NCBI GenBank assembly: GCA_023151115.1
Contig: JAKLJP010000007.1
Location: 1-64,000 of the forward strand
Source: Anaerolineae bacterium
GTDB lineage: Bacteria > Chloroflexota > Anaerolineae > 4572-78 > J111
Length of the DNA: 64,000 nt
Reading direction: 5' to 3'
Shown: in pieces, positions 17,720 to 26,300 of the stretch
Numbering within the stretch: position 1 is the stretch's first letter
Layout: the number at the start of each line of letters is the position of its first letter
Position numbers and translations under genes: made by a program
Notes under the pieces: model-generated
What the model was told of the DNA's origin: nothing
Seen by the model: only the letters and a program-made list of their open reading frames with translations
The model's database searches: none

Positions 17720-17793
17720 ATGACCAGGGACGGGAGACCGATGACCGGCTGTTTGCCTGCTCTGGCCGGTCCCCCGTCTCCCGTCTCCGGTCA
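17720..17793. repeat. Heptad-word inverted repeat (GACCGG / CCGGTC words)
   Basis: Left side units GACCAGG GACGGGA GACCGAT GACCGG and right side CCGGTCCCCC GTCTCCC GTCTCCGGTC are complementary in register. Starts a few bases after the FHA gene stop. Closely related to repeats at 22341 and 22696. Confidence 0.85.
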
Positions 17794-17813
17794 ATTTTTA
17801 TAAGGAGATATTC

Positions 17814-18059
17814 ATGGCTATCACCGTAATCATCCACATCATGAACGCAGATGCAATTCTGGCTGAAATCGAAGAGATACCCGACCCGACCTCAAATTTT
17901 CTCATCTGCACCAACGCTCGCGCCCGGGATGGCAAAAACCTGGTTTATATCGAGCGTGACGCTACCCGTGTGATCTTTCCATGGCACCGGATTAGCTTTG
18001 TCGAAACGCTACCCAGCGAAGAAGATCAGGTCCACGTGGAGTCTTTCTTCCGCGATTAG
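17814..18059 (+). CDS. Small uncharacterised protein of the kinase/FHA cluster
   Basis: 81 residues, mixed alpha/beta composition. The central part (ICTNARARDGKNLVYIE) followed by VIFPWHRISFVE suggests a small beta-barrel, Sm-like or PilZ-like, but no family is recognised with confidence. ATG start with a strong AAGGAGATATTC ribosome site. It follows the FHA gene after a repeat and ends just before a strong terminator, so it is probably the last gene of the kinase operon. Conserved position beside FHA and vWA genes would be the best clue to function. Confidence 0.8.
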   Translation: MAITVIIHIMNADAILAEIEEIPDPTSNFLICTNARARDGKNLVYIERDATRVIFPWHRISFVETLPSEEDQVHVESFFRD

Positions 18060-18091
18060 TCTGAATAATTTAGCATTTTGTCAGTTTACCA

Positions 18092-18127
18092 AAAAACCGC
18101 CGCCAAGATTTGAAGGGGGCGGTTTTT
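18092..18127 (+). terminator. Rho-independent terminator after the kinase/FHA cluster
   Basis: AAAAACCGCC and GGCGGTTTTT form a 10-bp stem that ends in a T-run. It lies 33 bp after the stop at 18059 and before the CpXC gene. Confidence 0.85.
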
Positions 18128-18203
18128 AGTTGCTATTTTGCCTGCTAGCGAGTAAGATACTACCTTTACACAAAGTTGTTCAGAAAGGTAACATCTATTT
18201 ATC

Positions 18204-19340
18204 ATGGCTACTCAACAGATTGTCCCGGTGGTATGCGCCAACTGCCGTACCCAATTTAACGCGCCTGTTGTACCGATTATTGACGGGCAAAACCCCGCTT
18301 TGAAGTCTGCCTTTTTACAAGGCCGGTTTAATGCAGTGCAATGCCCCCAGTGTGGATTTGTCAATCCACTCAACATCCCCATGTTTTACTATGATTTGGA
18401 GAAGGAGTTGGCGTTGGTGCTGTCGCCCAACAGTTTGAGTTTGAGTGGCCCGGAGCAGGATAAAATTATTGGCTCTTTGACCAACAGTGTGGTCAACAGT
18501 TTGCCGGCTGAACAGCGTAAATTTTACCTGTTGAATCCCAAGCTGTTTTTAACCTTCGATAGCATCGTCAAGGCTGTTCTGGAAGCTGATGGCATTACCG
18601 AAGAGGTTTTGGAAGCCCAAAAAGCCAAAGTGAAACTGCTGGAAGAGTTTTTACAGGTGCGTGACGAAGCCGCGCTCCAGGCCAAAGTCAAAGAACACGA
18701 CGCCGAACTTGACCGGGACTTTTTTGAAATTTTGACCGCTTCGATGCAGGCCGCCCAGATGGAGGGCAATCGCGCCGGAGCGCAGGCGCTTTATGCCTTG
18801 CGCTCGATGTTGGCCCAATTAAGCAGCCAGGGCCAGCAGGCCGTCACCGAGATTGATAACAGCCTGGGCCTGGTCCACATTACCAGCCGAGAAGATTTGT
18901 TGGAAAAATTGCAAAACGCCCCCAGTGATGAAGAGTTCGAAGCCTTCATGGCCGCGGGACATCCTCTACTCGATTACGCCTTTTTCCAGCAACTGACTGC
19001 CCAGATTGACGAACTCGCCAAAGCCGGTAACGGCAAACAGGCGGACGCTCTCAAAAATTTACGCACTAAAATTTTAGATACCAAAGCCCGGCAGGAAGAA
19101 GAGAGCCGCGCCGCCCTGCAAAAATCGGTAACGCTCCTGCGCGAGATTTTACAATCCCGCGACCCACAAAAAGTGTTAGCCGACAAGCTCGATCAAATTG
19201 ACGAGCCTTTCTTTGCCATTTTGTCAGCCAACATCGAGGAAGCCCGGCGGCAAAATCAAAACGAGGCGGCCCAGGCTATGGAGATGATCGGAAATATGGC
19301 GATGGCGATGCTACAAGAGAGCATGGCGAACAATGCGTGA
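18204..19340 (+). CDS. CpXC-domain protein
   Basis: 378 residues. The N-terminal 130 residues are a CpXC-type domain with two cysteine pairs, C11-x2-C14 (CANC) and C47-x2-C50 (CPQC), likely binding zinc. The rest is almost wholly alpha-helical and acidic, with repeated segments near residues 150, 230 and 310 of the form LL-x-L-x-x-A-x-D-E-x-F-x-x-x-L, suggesting three related helical repeats. No membrane segment. Its last codons (NNA, stop TGA) enter a repeat. It lies downstream of the cluster terminator, so it may be transcribed separately, but the order kinase, phosphatase, vWA, FHA, CpXC suggests a functional link. Confidence 0.88.
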   Translation: MATQQIVPVVCANCRTQFNAPVVPIIDGQNPALKSAFLQGRFNAVQCPQCGFVNPLNIPMFYYDLEKELALVLSPNSLSLSGPEQDKIIGSLTNSVVNSLPAEQRKFYLLNPKLFLTFDSIVKAVLEADGITEEVLEAQKAKVKLLEEFLQVRDEAALQAKVKEHDAELDRDFFEILTASMQAAQMEGNRAGAQALYALRSMLAQLSSQGQQAVTEIDNSLGLVHITSREDLLEKLQNAPSDEEFEAFMAAGHPLLDYAFFQQLTAQIDELAKAGNGKQADALKNLRTKILDTKARQEEESRAALQKSVTLLREILQSRDPQKVLADKLDQIDEPFFAILSANIEEARRQNQNEAAQAMEMIGNMAMAMLQESMANNA

Positions 19341-19376
19341 TAGGTGATAGTTTTTCACGCATCACGTATCACGGGT
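19334..19376. repeat. Heptad-word inverted repeat (GCGTGATAGGTGATAG / CACGCATCACGTATCAC)
   Basis: Short hairpin of GTGAT words covering the CpXC stop codon and reaching to the stop of the convergent phosphoesterase gene. Uses the same words as the repeat at 36435. Confidence 0.75.
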
Positions 19377-19377
19377 C

Positions 19378-20013
19378 TCAAACCCGGATCATCTCTACTT
19401 GTTTGAGTGTATCATCGTAAATAACATAAGCCGCCCCCGGTCCATCCTCTGGACGGCCTACACTACCCACCCCAACGAGCAAGGTATCGCCGGGGCGTAG
19501 GGTGATCAGGGGGCGGGTAAGTCTCTGGAGATAATTGTCGGCGGTGAAACGCCAGATGATTTGCCGGTGAGTATGGCCGTGAAACAGCAGCGGTATGCCG
19601 GCCCTGGTGAGCGCGCCGATGATGTCCCACAGCGGTTGACACTCAAAGTGAAGATAGGGAAAAAGCTGCGACAGCGGCACATCGTGGCGATGCGCCTGTA
19701 AATCGGCCAGAGTAGTCAGTTGGGGTGGCCAGAGCGGGGTGGCGTGCGCCAGCCAGAAGCTCGCTTCTTTACGAAGGGGCGGCAGACTCAATGCCCATTG
19801 CTGATTGTCCGCCGACAGGCGCGACCAGCCTGATACTTCCCAATTACCAAACACGGTTGGTACAGCATTGTTTCGCACCAATTCAACGCAGCCGTCAATC
19901 CCCACATCGCCCAGGCAGAAATAGCCATCCACCGCCTGCCGGCGAGCGTGGTCTAAAACCTTTGTCAGTGCTTTCGCCTCGTTGTGAACATCCGAGAAAA
20001 TGGCGTAGCGCAT
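19378..20013 (-). CDS. Calcineurin-like metallophosphoesterase (YfcE/MJ0936-like)
   Basis: 211 residues. Dimetal motifs are FSDVHNEAKA (D8, H10), CLGDVG (D of GD), FGNWE (GNxE variant of GNH/D) and HGHTHRQ. The GDxG and GNxE forms match the small phosphodiesterase group acting on cyclic nucleotides or model phosphodiesters. Cytosolic. ATG start, weak ribosome site. Convergent with the CpXC gene and divergent from hisS. Confidence 0.88.
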   Translation of the reverse strand: MRYAIFSDVHNEAKALTKVLDHARRQAVDGYFCLGDVGIDGCVELVRNNAVPTVFGNWEVSGWSRLSADNQQWALSLPPLRKEASFWLAHATPLWPPQLTTLADLQAHRHDVPLSQLFPYLHFECQPLWDIIGALTRAGIPLLFHGHTHRQIIWRFTADNYLQRLTRPLITLRPGDTLLVGVGSVGRPEDGPGAAYVIYDDTLKQVEMIRV

Positions 20014-20083
20014 GGACAGAGGGTAGCATAAGATGAGGGATAAGGCAAAGAGAGAATTTACTTTAATGAGGAGAAACTAAACC

Positions 20084-21358
20084 TTGACTAAGTACCAGCG
20101 CGTCACCGGGATGCTGGATGTGCTTTTTGACGACCAGCCCTACTGGCGCTTTATTCTTGCCAAAATTCAAGAGACAACCGATTTGTTTGGCTACCAGCGT
20201 ATTGACACCCCCCTGTTGGAGCAGGCCAGCCTGTTTGTGCGCGGCGTCGGCCAGGGAACTGATATTGTCGAAAAAGAGATGTATATCTTTGAGGACCGCG
20301 ATGGTGACCAATTGGCCCTTCGGCCCGAATTTACCGCCGGCATCATGCGGGCCTACGTGGAAAATGGTTTGCACACCCTGCCCACCCCGCTGCGGGTGTG
20401 GACGACCGGCCCGCTCTTTCGCCACGAACGGCAGCAGAAAGGACGCTACCGCCAGCACAACCAGTTTGATGTTGAGGTCATCGGCGAGCAGGACCCGGCG
20501 GTGGATGTCGAGGTCATCAGCCTAGCCTGGCATTTGTTCACCAGTCTGGGTTTTTACGGCCTGCGGCTGTACATTAATTCTACCGGCTGCCCGGTCTGTA
20601 AACCGGCCTACATCAAAACGCTGGTCAACTATTTTGAACCCTTTGCCGACAAATTGCCGCCCGATGACAAAATGCGGCTGCAAAAAAATCCACTGCGCAT
20701 CCTCGACAGCAAAGAGCCGCTGACCCAACCGCTGCTGGAAAACGCCCCACGTATCACCGACCACCTCTGCGCCGACTGCGCCAGCCACTTTGCCCGGCTG
20801 AAAACCTACCTCGAAGCTATTGGCCGGCTCTATGTAGTGGATTATCGCATTGTGCGCGGGTTGGATTACTACACCAAAACCGTGTTTGAAATCAAAGCCG
20901 ACGGCCTGGGCAGCCAGGACACGATTTGCGGCGGCGGCCGCTACGATGGCCTAATCGAAGAATTGGGCGGACGGCCCACCCCCGGTATTGGCTTTGGCTC
21001 CGGCATTGAGCGCTATGTGCTTGCCCTGCGTCACCTGGGCGTCGAGCCGCCGCCGGAGCCGCTACCCCAAGTTACCGTCTCTTATCTGGGCGAGACAGCC
21101 AAATTGGCCGCTTTGCAACTGGTCGAAACCTTGCGCAACGAGAAAATTGGGGCCATGCTCACCCCCGGCGACCGCAGTTTGAAGGCCCAGCTTAAAAGCG
21201 CCGATCGGGCCAAAGCTGCTTTTGCCGTCATCCTGGGCGAGGATGAAGTCAAGGCCGGCCAGGCCATAATGCGTGATTTGAGCAGCAGCCAACAAATGGT
21301 TGTCAATCTGGCCGATGTGCCGGGTTGGTTGAAAGACAGGTTGCAGGTAACAGGGTAG
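20084..21358 (+). CDS. hisS: Histidyl-tRNA synthetase
   Basis: 424 residues, class II synthetase charging tRNA-His. Motif 2 (FRHERQQKGRYRQHNQFDVEVIG), the histidine A box (RGLDYYTKTVFEI), the GGGRYDGL loop and motif 3 (GIGFGSGIERY) are visible, followed by the C-terminal anticodon-binding domain (about 330-424). TTG start with GAGGAGAAACTAAACC upstream, chosen because the family N-terminus begins there. The last codons and stop (QVTG, TAG) fall in a GTAGCA-word repeat, so the C-terminus is repeat-derived. Followed by nadK. Confidence 0.97.
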   Translation: MTKYQRVTGMLDVLFDDQPYWRFILAKIQETTDLFGYQRIDTPLLEQASLFVRGVGQGTDIVEKEMYIFEDRDGDQLALRPEFTAGIMRAYVENGLHTLPTPLRVWTTGPLFRHERQQKGRYRQHNQFDVEVIGEQDPAVDVEVISLAWHLFTSLGFYGLRLYINSTGCPVCKPAYIKTLVNYFEPFADKLPPDDKMRLQKNPLRILDSKEPLTQPLLENAPRITDHLCADCASHFARLKTYLEAIGRLYVVDYRIVRGLDYYTKTVFEIKADGLGSQDTICGGGRYDGLIEELGGRPTPGIGFGSGIERYVLALRHLGVEPPPEPLPQVTVSYLGETAKLAALQLVETLRNEKIGAMLTPGDRSLKAQLKSADRAKAAFAVILGEDEVKAGQAIMRDLSSSQQMVVNLADVPGWLKDRLQVTG

Positions 21359-21437
21359 CAAGTTGCAAGGTAGCAGGGTCGCAGATAGCAAAAAACCTGC
21401 GACCCTGCGACCCTGCGACACTATTCCCCTGCTACGT
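21347..21437. repeat. Word-repeat hairpin between hisS and nadK (GTAGCAGGGTCGCAG / CTGCGACCCTGCGAC)
   Basis: Left words GGTAACAGGGTAGCAAG, GGTAGCAGGGTCGCAG; right words CCTGCGACCCTGCGACCC and CCCCTGCTACG. The hisS stop codon lies inside the left part and the nadK start follows within about 25 bp. Confidence 0.8.
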
Positions 21438-21442
21438 TTTGA

Positions 21443-22321
21443 ATGATGATGACAACACCTTCTGACTCTCCCCAGTTGACTTTCCACAATGTCGGCTTGC
21501 TCTATCATCCCAAGCTGGCCGAATCGCGGGTGATGGCCGCCGAGATGTTGGAATTTATCGAGGGCCTGGGGGCGTCGGCCTGGGTCAGTTCCAGTTGGGA
21601 TGAAGCTGACATCAAAGAACGGATGGATGATCTTGATTTGCTCATTACTCTGGGTGGCGATGGGTCGCTGCTGCGGGCGGCCCGGATTACGGCCCACCGA
21701 GCCATTCCCATTTTGGGGATCAATATGGGTCGCCTGGGTTTTTTGGCCGAGGTACAACCTGCCGAATGGCCGGAGCGCATCCGCCAAACCCTACTGGGCG
21801 ATTGCTGGATCGAAGAACGGATGCTGCTGCGGGCTGAACATTATCATGAAGATCAGGTGGTCAACACTTACGAAGCCCTCAACGAGGTGGTCATTGGCCG
21901 GGGGCAATTTGCCCGTGTTGTCCGGTTGCACACCGAGATTGACGGCGTCTTTCTAACCACTTATACCGCCGACGGCGTTATAGTGGCCACCGCCACCGGC
22001 TCGACGGCGTACGCTCTGGCGGCGGGTGGCCCCATTTTGCCCCCAGAATTAGAAAATTTTTTATTAGTACCTTTGGCGCCCCACCTGAGCCTGGAGCGAG
22101 CCATTGTCCTCTCCAAAGGTGTAACGGTTTCGGTTCAGATTTCTACCGATTACACCGCTGTGCTGACGGTGGACGGTCAATTTGAAATGGAGTTGGCCAA
22201 CCAGGATAAGGTGGTCATGCGGGCCAGCCCAGCGGTGGCTAGATTTGTGCGCTTACAGGACAAAAACTATTTTTACCGCACCCTCATGCAGCGCCTCGGT
22301 TGGCCGCAAAAGAGAAAGTAA
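21443..22321 (+). CDS. nadK: NAD kinase (ATP- or polyphosphate-NAD kinase)
   Basis: 292 residues, makes NADP from NAD. The GGDG motif is present in ITLGGDGSLLRAAR, with NMGRLGFLAEV and the TATGSTAYALAAGGPIL block that binds NAD. Late residues LTVDGQ complete the fold. The start lies within three consecutive ATG codons and cannot be fixed to one of them. With ppk1 in the same window, polyphosphate as phosphate donor is possible but not shown. Ends before a heptad-word hairpin. Confidence 0.95.
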   Translation: MMMTTPSDSPQLTFHNVGLLYHPKLAESRVMAAEMLEFIEGLGASAWVSSSWDEADIKERMDDLDLLITLGGDGSLLRAARITAHRAIPILGINMGRLGFLAEVQPAEWPERIRQTLLGDCWIEERMLLRAEHYHEDQVVNTYEALNEVVIGRGQFARVVRLHTEIDGVFLTTYTADGVIVATATGSTAYALAAGGPILPPELENFLLVPLAPHLSLERAIVLSKGVTVSVQISTDYTAVLTVDGQFEMELANQDKVVMRASPAVARFVRLQDKNYFYRTLMQRLGWPQKRK

Positions 22322-22340
22322 AAACGATGACTCTTGGTAA

Positions 22341-22413
22341 TGACGACCGGGGACAGGAGACCGATGACCGGCTATTTTCTTGCTGGTCTCCTGTTCCCGG
22401 TCCCCGGTCTATT
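22341..22413. repeat. Heptad-word inverted repeat (GACCGGGGACAGGAGACC / GGTCTCCTGTTCCCGGTC)
   Basis: Units of 7 nt (GACCGGG GACAGGA GACCGAT GACCGG) and their complements, about 73 bp in all, directly between nadK and the TPR/B-box gene. The next copy of the same vocabulary is inside that gene at 22696. Confidence 0.85.
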
Positions 22414-22435
22414 TATAATGGAGATGAGAGACTTA

Positions 22436-23272
22436 ATGAGTGATACCTCAACTTCTGATTTAGTGCAACAAGGATTGGCTGCGGCTCGGGTGGGCGATAT
22501 TGAAGATGCCCGCCGCATGCTGCAACAGGCCACACGCCAAACGCCTGACAATATAGAAGCCTGGCTGGGGTTGGCCGGTGTAGTCGAGTCGTTGGCTGAA
22601 AAAGAAGCGTGTTTCAGCAAAGTGTTAACCCTCGACCCCGACAATTATGAGGCTAAAGCAGGTCTGGCTCTGGTGCGACAGAAACAGGCCAACACGACCG
22701 AAGACCGGAGACCTTCTCCTGTTCCGGTCTCCGGTCTTCGGTCTTCGGTCGAGACTACAGTCGAACCGGCGGAGGCTGGCCTGCTCTACTGCTACCGCCA
22801 CCCCGAAACCCAAACCGGCCTGCGCTGTAACCGCTGCAACAAACCCATTTGCCCCAAATGCGCCCGGCGCACCCCGGTGGGCTTTCGCTGCCCTGATTGT
22901 ATCCGCGAGCAGGAGGATAAATTTTATAGTGGTGGTAACATGGATTATGTAATTGCTGCCGCCGTTGCCCTGCCCTTGTCACTGATTGCAGCCGGTTTAT
23001 TTACCTTTATTTTGAGTGGAATTGGTTTTTTTGTAATTTTGATCAGTCTGTTCGTCGCCCCGGCTATGGCCGGCTTCATTGCCGAGGCCGTGCGCTGGGC
23101 CGTGGGAAAACGGCGCTCACGCTATTTGGGGCACGTCGTCGCCGGCTGTGTTATCCTGGGTACCGCCCCTTTTTTGCTTTTTATATTGTTGACCGGTAGC
23201 GTGTTCGCTCTCCTGGCTCCCGGAATTTTTTTGTTTTTAGGCGTAGCCACAGTTTTTGCCCGCTTGCGTTAA
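22436..23272 (+). CDS. TPR / B-box-type zinc finger membrane protein
   Basis: 278 residues from ATG 22436, chosen because GGAGATGAGAG lies upstream; earlier in-frame ATGs would translate the preceding intergenic hairpin. Residues 5-80 are a TPR-like helical repeat (AWLGLAGVVESLAEKEACFSKVL). Residues about 88-108 are encoded by a word-repeat hairpin. Residues about 115-160 form a cysteine/histidine B-box-like zinc finger (CYRHPETQTGLRCNRCNKPICPKCARRTPVGFRCPDC). The C-terminal half has about four membrane helices. Such rhomboid-less B-box/TM proteins are common but uncharacterised. Followed by a terminator. Confidence 0.85.
   Translation: MSDTSTSDLVQQGLAAARVGDIEDARRMLQQATRQTPDNIEAWLGLAGVVESLAEKEACFSKVLTLDPDNYEAKAGLALVRQKQANTTEDRRPSPVPVSGLRSSVETTVEPAEAGLLYCYRHPETQTGLRCNRCNKPICPKCARRTPVGFRCPDCIREQEDKFYSGGNMDYVIAAAVALPLSLIAAGLFTFILSGIGFFVILISLFVAPAMAGFIAEAVRWAVGKRRSRYLGHVVAGCVILGTAPFLLFILLTGSVFALLAPGIFLFLGVATVFARLR
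22696..22750. repeat. Word-repeat hairpin inside the TPR/B-box coding sequence
   Basis: GACCGAAGACCGGAGACC (22696-22713) and its exact complement GGTCTCCGGTCTTCGGTC (22726-22743) form a perfect 18-bp inverted repeat with a 12-nt loop, followed by one more TTCGGTC unit. It stays in frame and encodes the linker between the TPR and zinc-finger domains. Same vocabulary as the intergenic repeats at 17720 and 22341. Confidence 0.92.
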
Positions 23273-23280
23273 AACAGAGG

Positions 23281-23314
23281 CCGATACTTTTGAAGTACCG
23301 GTTTCTTGTTTTTG
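23281..23314 (+). terminator. Rho-independent terminator after the TPR/B-box gene
   Basis: CCGATACTT and AAGTACCGG form a 9-bp stem with one mismatch and a short loop, followed by a T-rich tail (TTTCTTGTTTTT). Confidence 0.65.
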
Positions 23315-23396
23315 ACAATTGGCCTATTGACTATTTAACCTGCTTCCCTCATAATCACATTAATATTTTCTAACATTTACCCTATCATTAATTATT

Positions 23397-26300
23397 ATGG
23401 CTTCGCCGAATTTATTAGAACAACTATCGGCCTATGTACCCACGCCAGTAGCTAGGGCCATTTACCAGCAGCCCTCTGTTTTAACGGAGCCAACCGCTCG
23501 CCGCTTCCCGGCAGCGGTATTATTTACCGATATTTCCGGTTTTACCCCCCTCAGCGAACTGCTCAGCCAGGCCGGCCCTACCGGTGCTGAAGAACTGACC
23601 CACCTCATCAACCAATATTTCACCAGCATGATCGAAATTGTGCAGGCGTATCACGGCCAGGTGATCAAATTTTCCGGTGATGCGCTAACCGTTCTGTTTC
23701 CGGCCCAGGAAATTCCCATGCAGTTGGCCGTGCGCCGCGCCGGTGAGTGCGCCCTGGCCATGCAAGATAAAATGAGCGATTTTGCCAATCCTAAAACCGG
23801 ACACAGCTCAGCCTCGCTCTCGATGAAGGCCGGGATCAGCGCCGGAAATGTGCTGGAATGTAATATCGGGGGGGTGGCCGGGCATTGGGAATATGTAGTG
23901 GGTGGCGACCCGCTGGCGCAAGTTGCCAGGGCTGAACATTACGCTCAGCCGGGACAAATCATCCTCAGCCCATCAGCCTGGCAAGAGGTTCAGCCTTTTT
24001 TTAAGGGACTGGCTCTTTCCAATGCCCCTGGTTTTGTCCAGTTGGGTGAAATCGTAGCCCCGCTGCCTGAGTTGCCGCCTGAGGTTCTCGATTGGAGCGA
24101 ACTCGAACCCATTGAAGCTGCCATTGCCGAGAAAGCGCTGCGCAGCTATGTGCCTGATACGGTCAAAGAGCGCCTGGGTGAGCAGTCGGATTGGCTGGCC
24201 GAACTGCGGCGGATCACTGTTCTATTTGTGGGGGTGGGTGGGTTTGATTATGAAGCCGCCAATATTGCCGAGCGATTGCAAAACTTTTTGCAGGCCATTC
24301 AGGAATTGGTGCAGCGGTTTGAGGGTTCACTCAACAAAGTGGCTGTTGACGACAAAGGGACGGTACTGTTGATTCTCTTTGGCGCGCCGCCCTTCTCTCA
24401 CGAAGATGATATTACCCGCGCCGTTGCCTGCGCCCTGGATTTGCAGACCGTAGCCAAACAGCAGGGATTACGCATGGCGATTGGCCTGACCGAAGGGAGT
24501 TTGTTTGCCGGGCCAGTCGGTGGACCCAGCCGGCGAGAATATACGGTTATTGGCGATACCGTCAATTTGGCGGCGCGGTTGATGCAATATGGACGAGCCG
24601 GGACAATCCTGGCTAGCCAGCGAATCAAAGAGCGGGCCAGCCAGCAGTTTATTTTTGAAAGTTTGGGTAAGATTGCGCTCAAGGGTAAAGCGGACAGGCT
24701 AACCGCCTACCTGGTCAAGGGCAAACAAGGGACCCACGAGGAATTTATCACCCGCCATTTGCTGCACGAACAACCATTAATTGGCCGCCAGGCTGAATTG
24801 GGGCAGCTACGACAGCTAACCGCTGATGTCCGCGAAGGCCAACTGCGCCTGCTGTTTATCGAGGGGGAACTGGGCCTGGGCAAAAGCCGGCTGGCTTCGG
24901 AACTGGTGCGAGAGTGGATTTCGATGGGGGGGGTAGGATATGGCAGCAAATGTATTAGCTATGGCCGCCAAATTCCTTATCAAGCCTGGCGTGAAGTGAT
25001 TGCCGCCCTGTGCGATCTGACTCCCACCCTGACCCCATCCCGGCAGTTGGCCCGGCTGGCCGCCGTCATCGCCGATTTGGAAGACCCGCCCGGCCAGCCC
25101 GGCTACTGGGCCGACCGTCTGCCGCTGCTGGCCGATGTGCTGGGCCTGGAAGCGCCGGAAAACAGCTTTACCCGGAGTATTTCCGGCCACTTGCGCCGCA
25201 ATAACACCTTTACTTTAATTGAAGCTCTGCTGCGTCGCAAAGCCCGGCGTCATGCCCTTTTGGTTTTGCTGGAAGATATCCAGTGGGCTGATGAGCTGTC
25301 TTTATCTCTGGTCGCCTATTTGACCAAAGCCCTGGTAGATACGCCCCTGTTGCTGGCTCTAGTCCATCGCCCGCTGGCCGCCGCCGATTGGGAACTGCTG
25401 GCCGATATCAAAACTCTACCTTATGTCCATACCATCCATCTGGAACCGCTCTCAGCCGAAGAAAGCCTGGAGTTTATCAAAATTTTGGGGGGCGACAGGC
25501 AGTTGCCAGCAGGAGTAGTCCCCCTCTTACTGAATCGAGGACAGGGGAACCCATTTTTTATTCAGGAAATTACGGGCGCAATTCTCAATGTAACCGAAAG
25601 TCAGGCCGATCAGTTAGATTTCAATCTGCCTGATACGGTGCAGGATGTTATTTTGACCCGCATTGACCGTCTGCCCGAAACAGAAAAACTCACCCTTAAA
25701 ATTGCTTCGGTCATCGGCCCTAGTTTTCAACGTTCGCTTTTGTCGGCCATTCATCCGCTCCAGCAAGCTCAGTTTTGGTTGTCGTCTCAATTGGATGACC
25801 TGGAAAGTGAAAAACTGATTCGTCTGGAAGTGCCAGCCCCTCGCTGGGAATATATTTTTCATAATGTCATCACCCAGGAAGTAGTGTATGAGGGGTTGCT
25901 GCTGGCCCAGCGCCGGCAACTGCACCGGGCTGTGGGCGCGGTATTGGAAGAATTAGTCCCCGACGAAGTCGAACAGCTTGCCTTCCATTACAGCCGCAGC
26001 GATAATGGCGAAAAGGCGTTCCATTATTTGAAGATTGCCGGCGAAAAAGCGCGTCGCGAGTTTGCTAACCATGCGGCGATTAATTATTACACCGAAATCC
26101 TGACTTACCTACAGAAACGCCCCTCGACAGTCAACGGTCACAGCATCGTCTCCCCGGATTACTGGGACACGCTGATGGAGCGGGCCAAATTGTACAATTT
26201 AATCGGCCGGCGTGAAGAAGCGTTAGAAGACCTGGGCACCTTGGGGATTATGGCGGAAGCCCTTAATGATGATTATCGCCGCGCCCTGGCCGCGAAACAG

